Assembly (NCBI GenBank): GCA_905331475.1
Contig: CAJNYU010000687.1
Span: 62,001 to 126,000, forward strand
DNA: 64,000 nucleotides
Source: Rotaria socialis
Taxonomy: Eukaryota; Rotifera; Eurotatoria; Philodinida; Philodinidae
Direction: 5' to 3'
Below are positions 50,301-63,000 of the stretch, in pieces. The number at the start of each line of letters is the position of its first letter. The stretch's first letter is position 1. The translations under genes were made by a program, and so were the position numbers. The notes beneath the pieces were generated by a model that was not told where the DNA came from, searched no databases, and worked only from the letters and a program-made list of their open reading frames with translations.

Positions 50301-53300
50301 GTGATAGCATTTAGTAAAAATAATCTTCTTAGCCCAATATGGCAACGTACAGCAACAAATGTGTTTTCATCTGATGTAGAAACTTCAATAAATCAATCTG
50401 AATCAATTGAAAATCAACAATTCAAAGAGATCTTTCGAGAGAAATTAGATACTAAAAATAACGTTTTCTTTAGTCTTGATCCATCAAATAAAGAAACGAA
50501 TTCTCCAATGAAAATATTTGAAACATTAAATGAAACAAAACAAGAACAATATTTAATTATTCTTAATAATAAACAATCCATCGGTAATCAACCGAAATTG
50601 ATATTAGCAATAACGAGTAATAGAAAACTATGATGTTAGATATTTTAAAATAATTATATTTAGATGAACAAGGTCAACATGAATTTCTCCAAACAATGCC
50701 TCAATGTTTGTTTTCATTCTTCAAACTAAAATGTTAATATTTTTCTTCTTTTGTTCTTGCTCAGTTCAATCTAATCATGACATAAAATCAGAATCAATTG
50801 CATCGTCTCAACTAAGTCCTTCTATTTGGAATAGTTCAATTCACACTATCGAAAATGATGATAGTCATCCATCGTCAAAGCAATTAATCAGTGAGGAAGT
50901 CAACGAATACAATGGAAGAACAATATCAAAATTTCCAATATATACAACGTTAACTAGCGATCAACCTAAAAGTAAATGTTTGCGAAAAATATTTTCAAAA
51001 GTTTTATTATTTAAATAGATAATGACAATATCGAAATCAATAAATTCACTACAGATCAATATCTACAACATGTTTATTTACCAAATTCGAATGAAATATT
51101 TTATGAAAAACAATTTGAAAACACAAATGAGTTTAATTATTCATTATCATCCGATAGATTTAGTACATTAACTTATCAACATGTGAAAGACACGAATCAG
51201 TACTTGAACAATCAACAAGAAGAAATATGTATTCTATATCTAGGTCCTAATCGGTGTCGAGGTTTCGAAGATAATCTACATAATGAAACTAATTCTTCAA
51301 AATTATCACTTTTAACTCTTAATTCACAATCACTATTGGAATAAGACAGGCAAAAATGTCAAAGTACGATGAGAAAAAAATCAAATAATTCCTTTGGTCA
51401 CTCTCTAGTTTCTTACCTGTTCGAAAAGCATTCCTTGAACAAATATATGTTGTTGTCCAGTTTTTGCTAATTGTCTTGATAGAAAATTAAATAAAATGCT
51501 GATTTGATGCGACGAAAATTGTACATCGTCTACCATAACACGAAGTAATATATCACAAAATGCTCGTCTTTTTATTGTATCAACATCATTTAAAAATTCC
51601 TCATTATCGAAAGCCATTGTTAATAAGTTGAAAAAATCTCGCGTATTAAAGTGAAGTAATGCTCGCAGATTAGAATAAAGCAAACCGCCAGTACGCCGTG
51701 GGTGTAAAAACGATAGAAAATCAACGATTTCATTACGTCCAAATTGAGCTAAATCAGACGAAAGACGGCCACCAAATGGATAGATTTCACCAACTAAAGT
51801 TGTTTGTATAAAAACAAGCGCTTGATTACCAATTAAAGTCATTTTTGCACTATAACACGTCCCTAAAGATTTAAAAAATATGTTGAAGTGCATCACGATA
51901 AAATAAGGAAAGCGTAAAATCAAACTCGAATCTTTAGAACTAGAGGAAAAGACGACGACTTGATATCAAAAACATTCTCATTACTAATTTTTAGGGTATA
52001 GTGCTCAGTATTAGTATAAATAATGTGTGTTTAATTTGGTGAATGCTCAAATACAAGTAATAAAAAACTTTCTCGTTCTTTCCAAATGAATATTAAGATG
52101 TTCGTTCTAAGTTAGCTTTAAACGACTATCTGTAATTTGTTTTGAAAAAAATTGCAAAACTCGGCTGGAACACAGCCAGACAGTAGAAATAACGCAATAC
52201 GATTTGTCCAATGTTTAGTACGGAGAAGGAAAATCTAGACATGAGATCTAACAAGTGTAATTTTTATTCTAACTATACGCTGAAGTCCATCTACAAAATT
52301 ATTAATTTATGTATTTTGAATTTACCATTATTTTCTGCGATATCATATTCAAGTTTCTCAATAATTTCTTTTAAAATTGCTGTAAAATCTTTGAATGCTT
52401 CACTATAGATACGTAATAATGTCATATAAAGATTGTGTTTTCTTGTTATTTGTATAATTTGATCAATATCAAGAGATGATACGTCAAGACGATTTAAACA
52501 ATGTTCCAATTGATTTAAATGATTATTTTCAACATAATAATTAATAAAATCATTTAAAACCATAGGCGACATTGTATCAAAACGATTTTTTAATATATAC
52601 GGTTCTAAACATTGTAAATATATTCCATGTGCTATAGAATCTTTTGAGAAGATTTCATAGATAAGACCAAATAATAAATCCAAACGATCAATCAATAGAC
52701 AATAATCAATCGAACGTGGTAGAACATTTCTGTAATGTTGTTTAAGTAGATCGATAGTACCTGACTGTGGACATTCATAATTAAGAGAATATTTTAAATA
52801 AGCTTGAAGTAATGAAACCATCCGTTCAGATATACATTGACGACGTTTCACTGGATCAATTGGCAAACCTTTTTTTTTGTTACGAGAAAAATAATCTTTT
52901 CATCCTACTTTATTAACGAAAAAACGAGTAAACTTACCAGTTAATCCTTTAGCTTTGCCAAGTAACATTAAATAGGCAAGTTCTAAAGCTTGTTCGTATT
53001 GATTTTTACCATTTTCAATAAAAAAATCCAAACGTTCAGACCAATCGCGTAAATGAATTTCATAAACTGCATGAGTGCCAAGTAAAAAAATGCAGCCTTG
53101 ACTCGAAATTAATGTTTGATAACAAGCATTTTGTCCCGCTAATGCTAATGCAGAAGAAACATTACCACCAGTGGCTAATGATTTAAAGAAGATTGTATTA
53201 TAAATAAGTTCACAATGTGATAAAGATAAACATTCTAATTGTTCTTCAGAACGTTGATCACTAACGAGAAAAAAAAGAAATATCCAATAATACAATTGAA

Positions 53301-54983
53301 ATAGGCTAAAAATCTACAATAAAACACTCAATCTTGGTATGTTTAAATAATAATTTTCTAAAATCAAATCTTGTCCTTTTGTTTTCGGTAATATTGTTTT
53401 TCTTTTACTGATAAACTCTGGCCGAGAGAAGAAATTCTCTGAAATTGTCATATATATTCATAGCATAAGTCAATCGATTTCTATTGAAAAATTCTTACAT
53501 AACATGTGCACGCTCAGACATATCGAATAGTACAAATGTTCTTGCATTCAACCAACAAAATGATTTAATATGATAATCAACTGTAATCTGTTTCAATTGT
53601 GTTAGATGTAGTTCGTCATCTCTTACATGTTGTATCTATTAATAAAATACATAAGCAAGTTTTTCTTTTTTCTTTTATTTAGTAAGAAAACAAAAGATTT
53701 CATACTTGAATGAATGTACATTGTCTATCCCTCACTGCAGCAAGAATCGGATTGATACAACTAACATTATCACTAACTTTAACAATAATAAATTGCCATT
53801 TAAGTATTGGTAATGTTGTATTACTACCGACTAGATGTTGTACACGTAAAATTTTAACATTATTTTGTGATTTTAATGCTAATAGAAAAATTTTGGTAAA
53901 TGTAGCTAATGCAATTATATACATTGACTTTAACGGATGTTGTTCTAATTTTTCATTGGTATCTGTTGTTAAAGATCCATGCTGTTGATAGAATAATAGA
54001 GGTTCAAGTGTGCATACTTCTCCGCGACTACCAGAAAACAAACATTTCGATTGATAACCACGTTTTAAATGACGTGTAAATTGTAATACATATACACTTC
54101 CACCACTATCACTAAATACAGCAACGGTAGGATCATGCGTAAATTTAATATTTAATATAGCTGTGTCCGGTCCATGAATATCATTACTAATGTTGCGTAG
54201 AAGTTTTCCATTTGAACAATCATACATTTGTATACGTCCACGTGCATAACCAACTAATAAACGTGTTCCGTCGCTATTAAAATTTAATGCTGATACGGCG
54301 CCATTTGTTAAATCACTATTTAAGCAATGCTTCAATGTTTGTGTTTGATGTTCGAATAGTAGTACAACACTTTTTGTTGTACCAATAGCAATCATTCGAT
54401 GTAGAAGAACATCAATTGTTGTCGGATGACCATAATTTGTACGTTCAATACAAAGTGATATTTGATTTGAAACTGTTTCTAATTCTTGAATTTTCAATAA
54501 TGAACCATGATTGATTTGCGTATGTTTATGAACTTCAACAAATGATTCATCTGTACTAATGGCATCTTGTTGTTGATGATGAATTTTAAGTATATAATTA
54601 TCGAGTGGTCTATTATTTGTTTCAAGCGAAGAATCAAATGATATTGATGATAGTTCAGATGAATTAATATTAGTTAGATTATTTGGAGAATTTTCATTGT
54701 CTTGTTGGAAATTTTGATTTTGTAAAGATGATGTTAGAGATATACTATCGAGTGCTGGATCTGCTTCATAAAGTATACTTTCGAGGCTAGGAAGAGATGT
54801 TAATACTGGAATATCGAATAGATTATCGTCAATCGATGATGGCGTTAAGTCAAAGTCATCTAATAATGGATTACCGTCTTTGGAAAGAGACAAACTGAAA
54901 TAGGGATAAGAAACATTTAATAAAAGAAAAAGACAGCAGAACGTATCTTACATTGCATTCTTTTCACCAATTAAGTCTGACAT
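47313..54983 (-). CDS. vps8: VPS8, CORVET tethering subunit
   Basis: Eight exons (54952-54983, 53706-54894, 53499-53635, 52938-53260, 52326-52868, 51417-51862, 48901-49359, 47313-48578) join in frame to 1464 residues (human 1428). After a disordered N-terminus, WD40-type beta-propeller sequence includes GYARGRIQMYD, HGPDTAILNIKFTHDPT and CLFSGSRGEVC. The helical solenoid has FKSLATGGNVSSALALAGQ, CLEPYILKNRFD and YSNLRALLHFNTRDF, all close to human VPS8. A RING-H2 domain (CTYCQ...ACRHVFHLSC...CPQC) lies near residue 1310, followed by a Thr run. VPS8 with RAB5 directs early endosome tethering. The 2057-bp intron at 49360-51416 contains a complete gene on the other strand. Confidence 0.93.
49673..51344 (+). 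CDS. MGCC-anchored thioredoxin-fold protein nested in vps8
   Basis: Five exons (49673-49768, 49824-50616, 50664-50705, 50765-50971, 51019-51344) give 487 residues. It begins MGCCRKENKKS, which fits N-myristoylation of Gly2 plus palmitoylation of Cys3/4 next to a polybasic stretch. After a Gln-rich linker, residues about 115-215 read as a thioredoxin fold: VFFYAPYCPYSKRAM with the redox pair replaced by CPYS (Cys146, Ser149), an acidic strand (YEADVE) and the cis-Pro loop RTVPTVIAF (Pro190). One cysteine means glutaredoxin/PDI-like monothiol chemistry or a non-redox role. The last 250 residues are disordered. The gene lies antisense inside one vps8 intron. The exon 3 donor (GTTTGT) is weak; the rest is clean. 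Confidence 0.7.
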
Positions 54984-55331
54984 TAATTGTATTTTTCTAG
55001 AGAAACAATTTCATTCGTATCTAAAAAAAGATTCTTCCCGTTGCTATTTAAATATACATCATAGTTCTAAGGCAATCTATTCGTATACATTTTTATACCA
55101 ACAATCATATAAAGAAAAGTATTTATTGCAGAAAATAGAATACGTATAGATATGTATATATATATCAGACATAATACATTGCATGTTTAAGATTAGAAAA
55201 TATCAATCATTATGAATTTGCGAACAAGAGATAGAGAAAAAAAAATAGATTCACAGAATTAGCAAGAATAAGAAACTTTCGTATTTAAGACAGAAAAAAA
55301 ATATTATTCGCATTGCAAAGTTTATATTGAT
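54984..55331. other. Gap upstream of vps8, downstream of stathmin
   Basis: 348 bp holding the vps8 5' flank and the stathmin 3' flank. AT-rich, with a TA run near 55155. Nothing else seen. Confidence 0.5.
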
Positions 55332-56154
55332 TTATTCAGTTGCAATTGATTCGCTTTTAGTTTGACTTTTAATAGCTTCAATTTTTTTATCATGTTCATT
55401 GAGCTTTTCCATTAAACGATCTAATTGTTCTTGTCGATCTTTCAAAACATAAAAATTAAATTAAATATAAAAAAAATCGTTAATTCTGTTTACTTGTTTC
55501 CGCCGTATTTAATTTTTGATTAATTCTTTCTTGTAACAATTGCCGTTCTTCTTCAAGTTTAGCTAACTTTTGATGAACACTAGCACGACCTTTTTCAATA
55601 GGTGCTTTGGCCTTTTCAACTTTAGCTTGTAGGACACGGTCGCGATTTTCTTTTGCTGATTCAAGTTTCTTTTGTAATTTTTCTTCCGTTTGCTTTTTAA
55701 ATTCTAATTATAAATTTGAATGCATACAATCCAATAGAATAAAAGCTTTTACCTTCAGCTTGTTGATCTTTTATTTTACTAACTTCAATAGGTCGGCTAT
55801 TTTCTGCCGCAAGCAATGTTGAACGAAGTTGTTCTAAACTAAGACGACGTTCTTCGGCACGTTTCAATTTTTCAGTGATACTCTCTGGTGTTAATGGTAT
55901 TGACATTTCATTTTGATTTGCTTTTGCGCTTGGTGAAAGAAAATGTGATGGTGGATGCATGGCTCCAACATGTCGTGGTGATTCAGCAAGTTTCACTTCA
56001 AAGGCAAGACCACCAGATGATTCAGTTAGAGTTGCTGATGTTGCAGTAGCTATTGGTGCGTTTCGTTTTGGAGCTAAAGAATAGGACAGAAGATCGATCA
56101 ATATCAAATTTTTGTTTGCCTTCATTGATTATAAAAATCATACATACTTTCCAT
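55332..56154 (-). CDS. stmn: Stathmin-family tubulin-binding protein
   Basis: Four exons (56148-56154, 55753-56073, 55494-55703, 55332-55438) give 214 residues; the first exon is only seven bases (ATG GAA A). Residues about 22-30 read GGLAFEVKL, matching the SGQAFELIL cap of the stathmin-like domain that blocks the end of a tubulin dimer. PLTPESITEKLKRAEERR matches the start of the long helix (LSLEEIQKKLEAAEERR), then EFKKQTEEKLQKKLESAKEN and RDRVLQAKVEKAK match the tubulin-binding helix. A Pro/Ser linker with SP sites lies where vertebrate regulatory serines sit. The helix is extended by another 40 or so residues beyond stathmin-1. Expected role: sequesters tubulin and promotes microtubule catastrophe. 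Confidence 0.88.
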
Positions 56155-56540
56155 ATTGATAGAAAATGTTCAAATTGTTCAAAAAGAATCTGCAAAAAAA
56201 GAACGAATAACCCTGTGTGTATTAGCAATTTAAATTTTTATGACTAGAAAAAAAAACAGATGTCTTCTTGTTTTCAAATAATGAATCTTGTGTAAGAATT
56301 CTTACAACGAAAATAAAGGACAAATACCGGCAATTCGGTCTATGCACACAAAGAACATAGATTCTAGAGTTTAAAATTAAACCAATGAAAATCAAGTTAA
56401 AACATAAAGCATGAATGCACTTAGAGGCTAGACATTAAAGAAAACCATATTCTTTCTTTCTTTCTTTCTTTCTTTCTCTTCATTTAATTTCGTTTGTTGA
56501 ACATCGTCATTTCTATTCTAATTAAGTCGGTAGCCCAAAT
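56155..56540. promoter_or_regulatory. Shared 5' region of stathmin and the SR-protein gene
   Basis: 386 bp between divergent start codons. Contains a (TTTC)n tract at about 56451-56477. Both promoters must lie here unless leaders contain unseen upstream exons. Confidence 0.5.
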
Positions 56541-57969
56541 ATGTCGAGTCGTCATTCCCGTAATCTTAGTGCTTCACTTTATGTTCGTGGACTGTCGGAA
56601 AAAACTCGGTAAGTAGGAATTTAAAAATCGACCCTATGTTGTATAATGAGAAATCACATTTTCAAACAAGTTCATCTCTATTTCCCGATCGATCATATTG
56701 ATCTTTTCTTTTTACTAAGGTGTGTTTCAAACGTGATCCAACAAAAGAAATCACAGACACACTCCCATTCCTTTAACTCAATAATAATCAAGCAAAGTCA
56801 AGCCAAACAGAATTTTCTTTATTATTCCCATGCAAATACAAAAAGACAGTCTCAGACAAATAACACATCAGCAGCAGCAAAAACAATAGACGTATGCATT
56901 TCGGTTTGATTTTGTTTTTTTTGAGAAAGAGACATCCATGCAAATAAGAAAAACAAACGGATATATATATTGAATTCTGTGTAATTATGATGAATCATTT
57001 ATTTAGTTATGAAGATTTGAAGAAACTTTTTACTCGATATGGACGTATTGTTGATATAACACTTCCTGTGGATTATTATACACGAGATGCTAAAGGTATA
57101 TGAGCCTTATTGTAGGGCGTAGGTTTATACATCGAATAAATTTTTTATTAGGATATGGTTTTGTTGAATATGAAGAAAGTCGTGATGCTGGTAAGTGCAA
57201 ATAGTATGTTATAAACAATTTTAAGGGGAAATTCTTTTGTTGTAGAAGAAGCACTTCATGCTCTTGATCGTTATCGATTACTCGGTCGAGAAATAGAAGT
57301 TGAGTTTGCAAGAGGCGATCGTAAAAGTAAGATTTTAAATTTAACGAAAAGCCCAAATTATAATACGAAATGTGCAACATTTTTTAGCACCGTCCGAGAT
57401 GAGATCACGAGAAAAAGAAGCACGTTACGGACGTGGTGGTGGTGGCGGAGGAGGCGGTGGCGGCGGTAACTTTGGCCGACGTGATCGATCACGAAGGTAA
57501 AAATTTTTTTTTTTTATTAAATTGGGTATTTTTGATCAAATGATATTTTAGCCGTGATCGTCGCCAACGAAGTGGTTCACCAGTAGCTAGAGACCGTCGT
57601 CGTGGCGGTGGTGGTGCCGGTGCTGGAGCTGGTAGTCGATCTCGTTCACCGTATTCGCGTTCACCTGTTGCTCGACGGTAAATTAAGAGTTTCACATTGA
57701 CTTTATAAAAAAACGAAATCGTCGGTGATGAAGATCATAGTTGCTACTCTCGACTATTGTATGACGAATTGACTATCCACTAAGATCTCTGAGACGATAT
57801 AAAATAATAATTTTATTTATTAGTATATTTAATGACATCATTTTTATATAGCCCAGCTAGCCGTTCACGTTCAAAATCAGGTTCACCAAGTTATGGCAAA
57901 CGAAATGGTGCTGCTGGTGGCAGTGCTGTTCGTCGTGGAAGTCGTTCAAGATCACCCGCCGATAATTAA
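56541..57969 (+). CDS. SRSF10/TRA2-like SR splicing factor
   Basis: Seven exons (56541-56608, 57007-57095, 57152-57190, 57246-57326, 57388-57496, 57552-57677, 57852-57969) give 209 residues. One RRM occupies residues about 12-90: RNP2 is SLYVRGL and RNP1 is GYGFVEY, with the family-typical VDYYTRDAKGYGFVEYEESR and GREIEVEFARGDRK, nearly the same as human SRSF10 (FUSIP1). A Gly run (ten glycines) and an RS-rich tail follow (RSRDRRQRSGSP, SRSRSPYSRSP), ending RRGSRSRSPADN. It should bind pre-mRNA and modulate splice-site choice. The first intron (398 bp) is long for the window and may house regulatory exons, as in many SR genes. Confidence 0.9.
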
Positions 57970-60012
57970 ACAAAAAAAATTGCTTTATAAATAAAATATG
58001 AAACTAATTCAAAGAAGTTGGTTGTCGCTTCTTTGTGTTTTTTTTTTGTTTTGCCTAATATGTGTATGTGTTTATTATTCAAAGAAGAAACCATAAATAG
58101 TTATCTCTTTTTTTGTGCATGTTTATTCTAATCGGCCTCTTTTTTTTGTCTCTTGATGTTGTCTATTGAACCTTGACAGGTACTCGTGCATTTCTTTTTG
58201 TTTTTGTTATTTAACACATTAATGAAATGAGATGAATGAAACAAAATTGTCGTCGACGTAATGTGTTATGTGTGGCATATTTGTTTTTGACCATGTAATG
58301 AATATATAGTCCAGACTGAACAACAAAAAATAATAACTTCTAATCGGAATCGTTCTTATCACTAAATTAAATAGATTGAAGTTTAGCATATGATGAGAAA
58401 TATTTTACAAGGATCTTTTTCCGTATATCATCGGAACGACTGTTAACTTGGGCTGCGATTCGACCTATATTTTCAAAAAAGTCCTATTTATGTGCTATAT
58501 TTTATCGAAGAAAGTAGAAAATTTCCGAAAACCTCTTAATTTTGGTATTGTCTTTAGACGAAAAAAAAACTTTTAATGTGTATAATCATGTGTTTTGGAC
58601 AAATTCTTGTATTATAGTGACATTTGTTTCAAACGGTATTTTTCCTTTCGCCTATTTAGTGGACTGACTGAGACATTGTTTAATACAAAATACAGAATAG
58701 TTCAAAAGAAAAAAACATTCACAAAGTGATCATGTACTAGTTTCGGGTTTTTAGTGAAGTTTTAGTTAGATATAAAAGCTGTATATATATATATACCCCT
58801 GGAAATAAGTTTCACTCTGTATTTTGAGGATATTGTAACTAAAAGAACATTTTTTTAAAATTAACGACATTCTGAAAGCCCGTGAAATTTTGCACCATCC
58901 TGTGTATATGCATTTTCATTTACACTTATTTATTACCAGAAAAAAATTGAGTTATGATAAACTACAAAATAAACTTGTAGAAAATAATAAGCGACGAATG
59001 TTGATTATCAGGAGAATAAAATTAGGTTGAGATTTTTTGGGAAGTCATGTCTGTAATCTGAAACGTCTCCTTTAATTATGAGAAATAGTATTTGTCTTTT
59101 TCATGTATTTTATTTTTCGAAGCTTATGATCTACGTTATTGTTATTTATTAATTTGTGAAAGTTTTATAATTAAACTTTATAATAACTCTCGAATTAGCA
59201 ACTAATTTCAGTAAAAAGAAGTTACACAAGAATCTTGGTGATGATTGAGCTGTTCATAGCAGCTGCATAAAAATGATTTTCAATCAGAGAAGTTAAAAAA
59301 CACCACAACAATAGAACAGAAACGTCGTATAAAAACATCCTATATTTTGGTCATTTTTATCGAAAATCCTATATATTTAACAAGCTAAATCCTCTAAGGA
59401 TTCCTATATTTTAAAAAAGTAGCAATCGGAGGCCAGCTGTTAACTAAAAAAACTGAAGCTTGTGGCTTTACGTGCACCATTTTTTATGCAGACACGCGTT
59501 TTTGTTCTAGATGAGGATTTTTGCGAAGTTGCACGGAAGCATTTATTTCCATTACTCATATCGTCAATAGCTATGTAATGAATAAATACATTACTAACTA
59601 AATACATAGAATCATACTTTCTAACGATATGTCAATGAGGACAGTTTATTGATATGGAGCAAATTTTGTCGAAATCTAATTGTTCACATCTTTGGTTTTC
59701 TTGAATATAACAAGAGAAAGAAAAAATTTCTTTATTTGTTTGCTAAATGTTCACATAAAATATTCCTACAAATTCACAATGACACCGATAAATAAAATAT
59801 TTTTGATTTTTCTAAAAGACTGCTGTATTTACGTAATATGAAATAATTGAAGAAACAAATTTTCTGCATACATGAAAATAAGAATTAAAATAGAACGAAA
59901 AGTTAAAAGAAAACAAAAAAAGAAACTGAAATATATCGGACATAGACGACCATATCATGCACAGGTCACCGGACGAAAGCAAAGAAAAACGAGGCAACAA
60001 TAGACGAGCTAA
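57970..60012. other. Intergenic, contains a 988-bp element
   Basis: Apart from the element at 58449-59436 it holds only A/T-rich flanks of the SR-protein and ABC-transporter genes. Confidence 0.5.
58449..59436. mobile_element. Non-autonomous element, 988 bp, 9-bp target duplication
   Basis: CTGTTAACT lies directly outside both ends (58440-58448 and 59437-59445). The ends are imperfect inverted repeats (left TGGGCTGCGATTCG, right reverse-complemented CTGGCCTCCGATTG). CCTATATTTT occurs repeatedly near both ends. No transposase frame. A 9-bp duplication again points to a Mutator-like element, but the inverted repeats are short and worn, so it is older than the fold-back element near 1.8 kb. Confidence 0.5.
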
Positions 60013-63000
60013 CTATTCGTCATCCCGTTCCTGCGCCATGTTTAGTTTATAGAAGATCCCTCTTTGATCCATAAGTTCATCGTGTGTGCCACTTTCTTTG
60101 ATTCTTCCCCGATCAACCACAACAATTTTGTCTGAATTTCTTATTGTTGCTAAACGATGTGCAATAGTCAAACATGTTCGACCGTTTCGTGCAACATCTA
60201 ACGCTTCTTGAACAACTTTTTCACTACGAACGTCCAACGCTGATGTTGCTTCATCGAGTAGAAGAATTTTTGGATTACGTACAAGTGCACGTGCTATAGC
60301 AATACGTTGTTTTTGACCCCCACTAAGTTGACTACCTTTTGCACCGCACATTGTATTATAGCCCTAAATCCGCCGGGAAAAAAAAACATACGTAAACAGA
60401 AATACTTGTTTCTTTTCTTTTTCTCGCAAAATATTACCTCAGGTAATGAAATAATCGTATTGTGAATATTAGCTTTTTTTGCTGCTTCTTCAATTTCATG
60501 TTGTGTAACTTTTCGTGTATTATCACCATATGCTATATTATCATGAATACTTAAATTAAATAAAACGGGTTCTTGTTGAACAAAGCCAAGTTGAGATCGT
60601 AACCATGGTAAACTTAATTCTCGAATATCATGACCGTCGAGTAAAATAGAACCTTGATATGGATCATAAAATCGAAGAAGTAATGCAACACATGTACTTT
60701 TTCTATTGGTGAGAAACAAGTCAATAAATAATTAAAAAGAAAAAAGAAGTATACCCTGAACCACTTGGCCCACAAATTGCTGTTGTTTGACTTGCCTTTG
60801 CTGGTAGATCAAAACCTTTCAAAACACGCAATGTCGGTCGCGATGGATATACAAATTTAACTTGTTCAAATTCAATATTTCCCGTCAAGTTATCCTATTA
60901 AATAAATAGTTTAATGCAATGCATAATATATCTTTCACTAAATATTTTAGATTAACGACTACTTACTAATACAATTCCATCGATATTTTGAGGATCAATT
61001 TGCGATTGACGATTATTTAAATTCAATATTCTAATTGCACTTTCTTTTCCTTTGGCATAATCTGGTATCATTGCCGTTGATCTATTAAAGATAAATTTTC
61101 TTAAAAAAATTAATTTCTAATAATCAAACTCACCGTCCTACACTCATAGCGCCAAAAGTAATTACAGAAAAGACTCTAAAAAGAAAAAGAAAACATTCGT
61201 TTTTTTTTTAATACTAACATTTATTCATTTACCGAAATACGAGTGGTGCTTCCATTTCTCCGTTTTCAACTAGAACACTTCCATATCCAAATGATGCAGC
61301 ATGAATAAAGAACATAATTGAATTTGCCAAGCCTGTTCCCAGTGATTGTATTTGAATTTTGATCATTGTTCGGCTATTAAACGCGAAATTGAATTTTTCT
61401 TTCAATTTAAAACTATCGATCTTACTTAAACTCTTTCTGAAAGCAATCTTCATAACGAGCAATAAAAAATTCTTCTTGATGAAGTCCAACAACAGTTCGT
61501 ACACTATCAATTGCTTCTGTTGCATACTTAAATAATATTCATTGGCAATCGACAGAAGAAGAAGCAAAAAATAAATATCTACCGTTCCTCCTTTTTCTGA
61601 CCAAGACAATTTACTATTATTTTTGTCATTGCTTTTTTTCGTATTGGTCATTCGTTTTCCTTGCAAAATGCCCGAAAAAACCATCAATGGTACAAATAAC
61701 AATACAATAAAAGTCAGTTTCCATCCTGCCTGAAATGCAATTGTTAATGAAAATACAATGGCTCCGACGGCATTAAAGATAACGCCCATTCGAACTCCAG
61801 ATAAACCCTAGAAAAACGATTATTATTTATATTTAAAATATTAATGAAATTACTTTCAAATTTGATGTATCTGATGAGAGTTGGGTGACTAAAGCACCAA
61901 GACTATTTTGTTCTTTATCGAACCAACCAATTTCTTGTCTTAACATTGATGAAAATGACATTATCCGCATACGCATGGTTAAGGCTTCACCACTTTTAGA
62001 AAAAGCGATACTACTGACACATTGACACAACCCACCAAATATGCCAATAAAGAAAATAACTAATGCATAGTTACGCGTTTCTATATTGGCTTTAGCAACA
62101 TCTGGTTCAGCAAATAAAGCATAAATTTGCGAAAAGAAAAATGAAAATAACTAAAATAAAATTAATTAAAAAAGCTAGAACTCATTTAAAATTCATGTAG
62201 ACTTACAGGTGTTATTGCACCGAATGTAATTGATGATATACATCCAATTATGATCCAATATATTTCTGGGAGATTCAGTTTAAGAATTTTGAATATAAAT
62301 GGTTGATGACAACACTTTTTATTTTTTATTTCAACATTTTCTGTATCGTTTTCCTCCATATCAGGAACATCAGATCCTGCTGATTTAGTAGAAACAAGTG
62401 ACAACGTACGTAAATGACGTGCATGATCTAAATTAAAAAAAAAATTATCTTTCAAGTTTTATATTATAATATAATTTCTTACTTTTCTCTGATAATTGTA
62501 CTTGTTTGTCATCATCCAACATATCGTCATCTTCATCTTTTTCTTTACGTTGTTGCGCTGTTACAAGTTCATAGTAAAGACCTTTACGGTCCATCAATTC
62601 ATTGTGAGTACCATCTTCCATCACTTCGCCTTTTTCCAATGCAATGATTAAATCAACATTTCGTATCGTACTCAAACGATGAGCTATGACAATTGTTGTT
62701 CGACCCATTTTAGCTCTGTCCAATGCATCTTGAACGACACGTTCACTTTCATTATCTAATTTTTGAAGAAATTATTTGATTTTAAGAAGAAAGTAGAAAC
62801 AAACCAAGTGCACTTGTTGCTTCATCGAGAAGAAGAATCGTTGGATTCGAAACCAATGCTCGAGCAATAGCAACTAAAAGCAAACACATAATACTGAGTT
62901 TTCCAAGAAACTCTCATTGTGTTTACCTCGTTGTTTTTGACCACCACTTAGTTTATCGCCTGATGATGTTTTGTAGTTCTATTTATATATAATAAGAAAA

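Noticed and set aside
57489-57695. Minus-strand Pro/Arg-rich open frame
   Set aside because: Antisense shadow of the Gly/Arg/Ser-rich tail of the SR protein.
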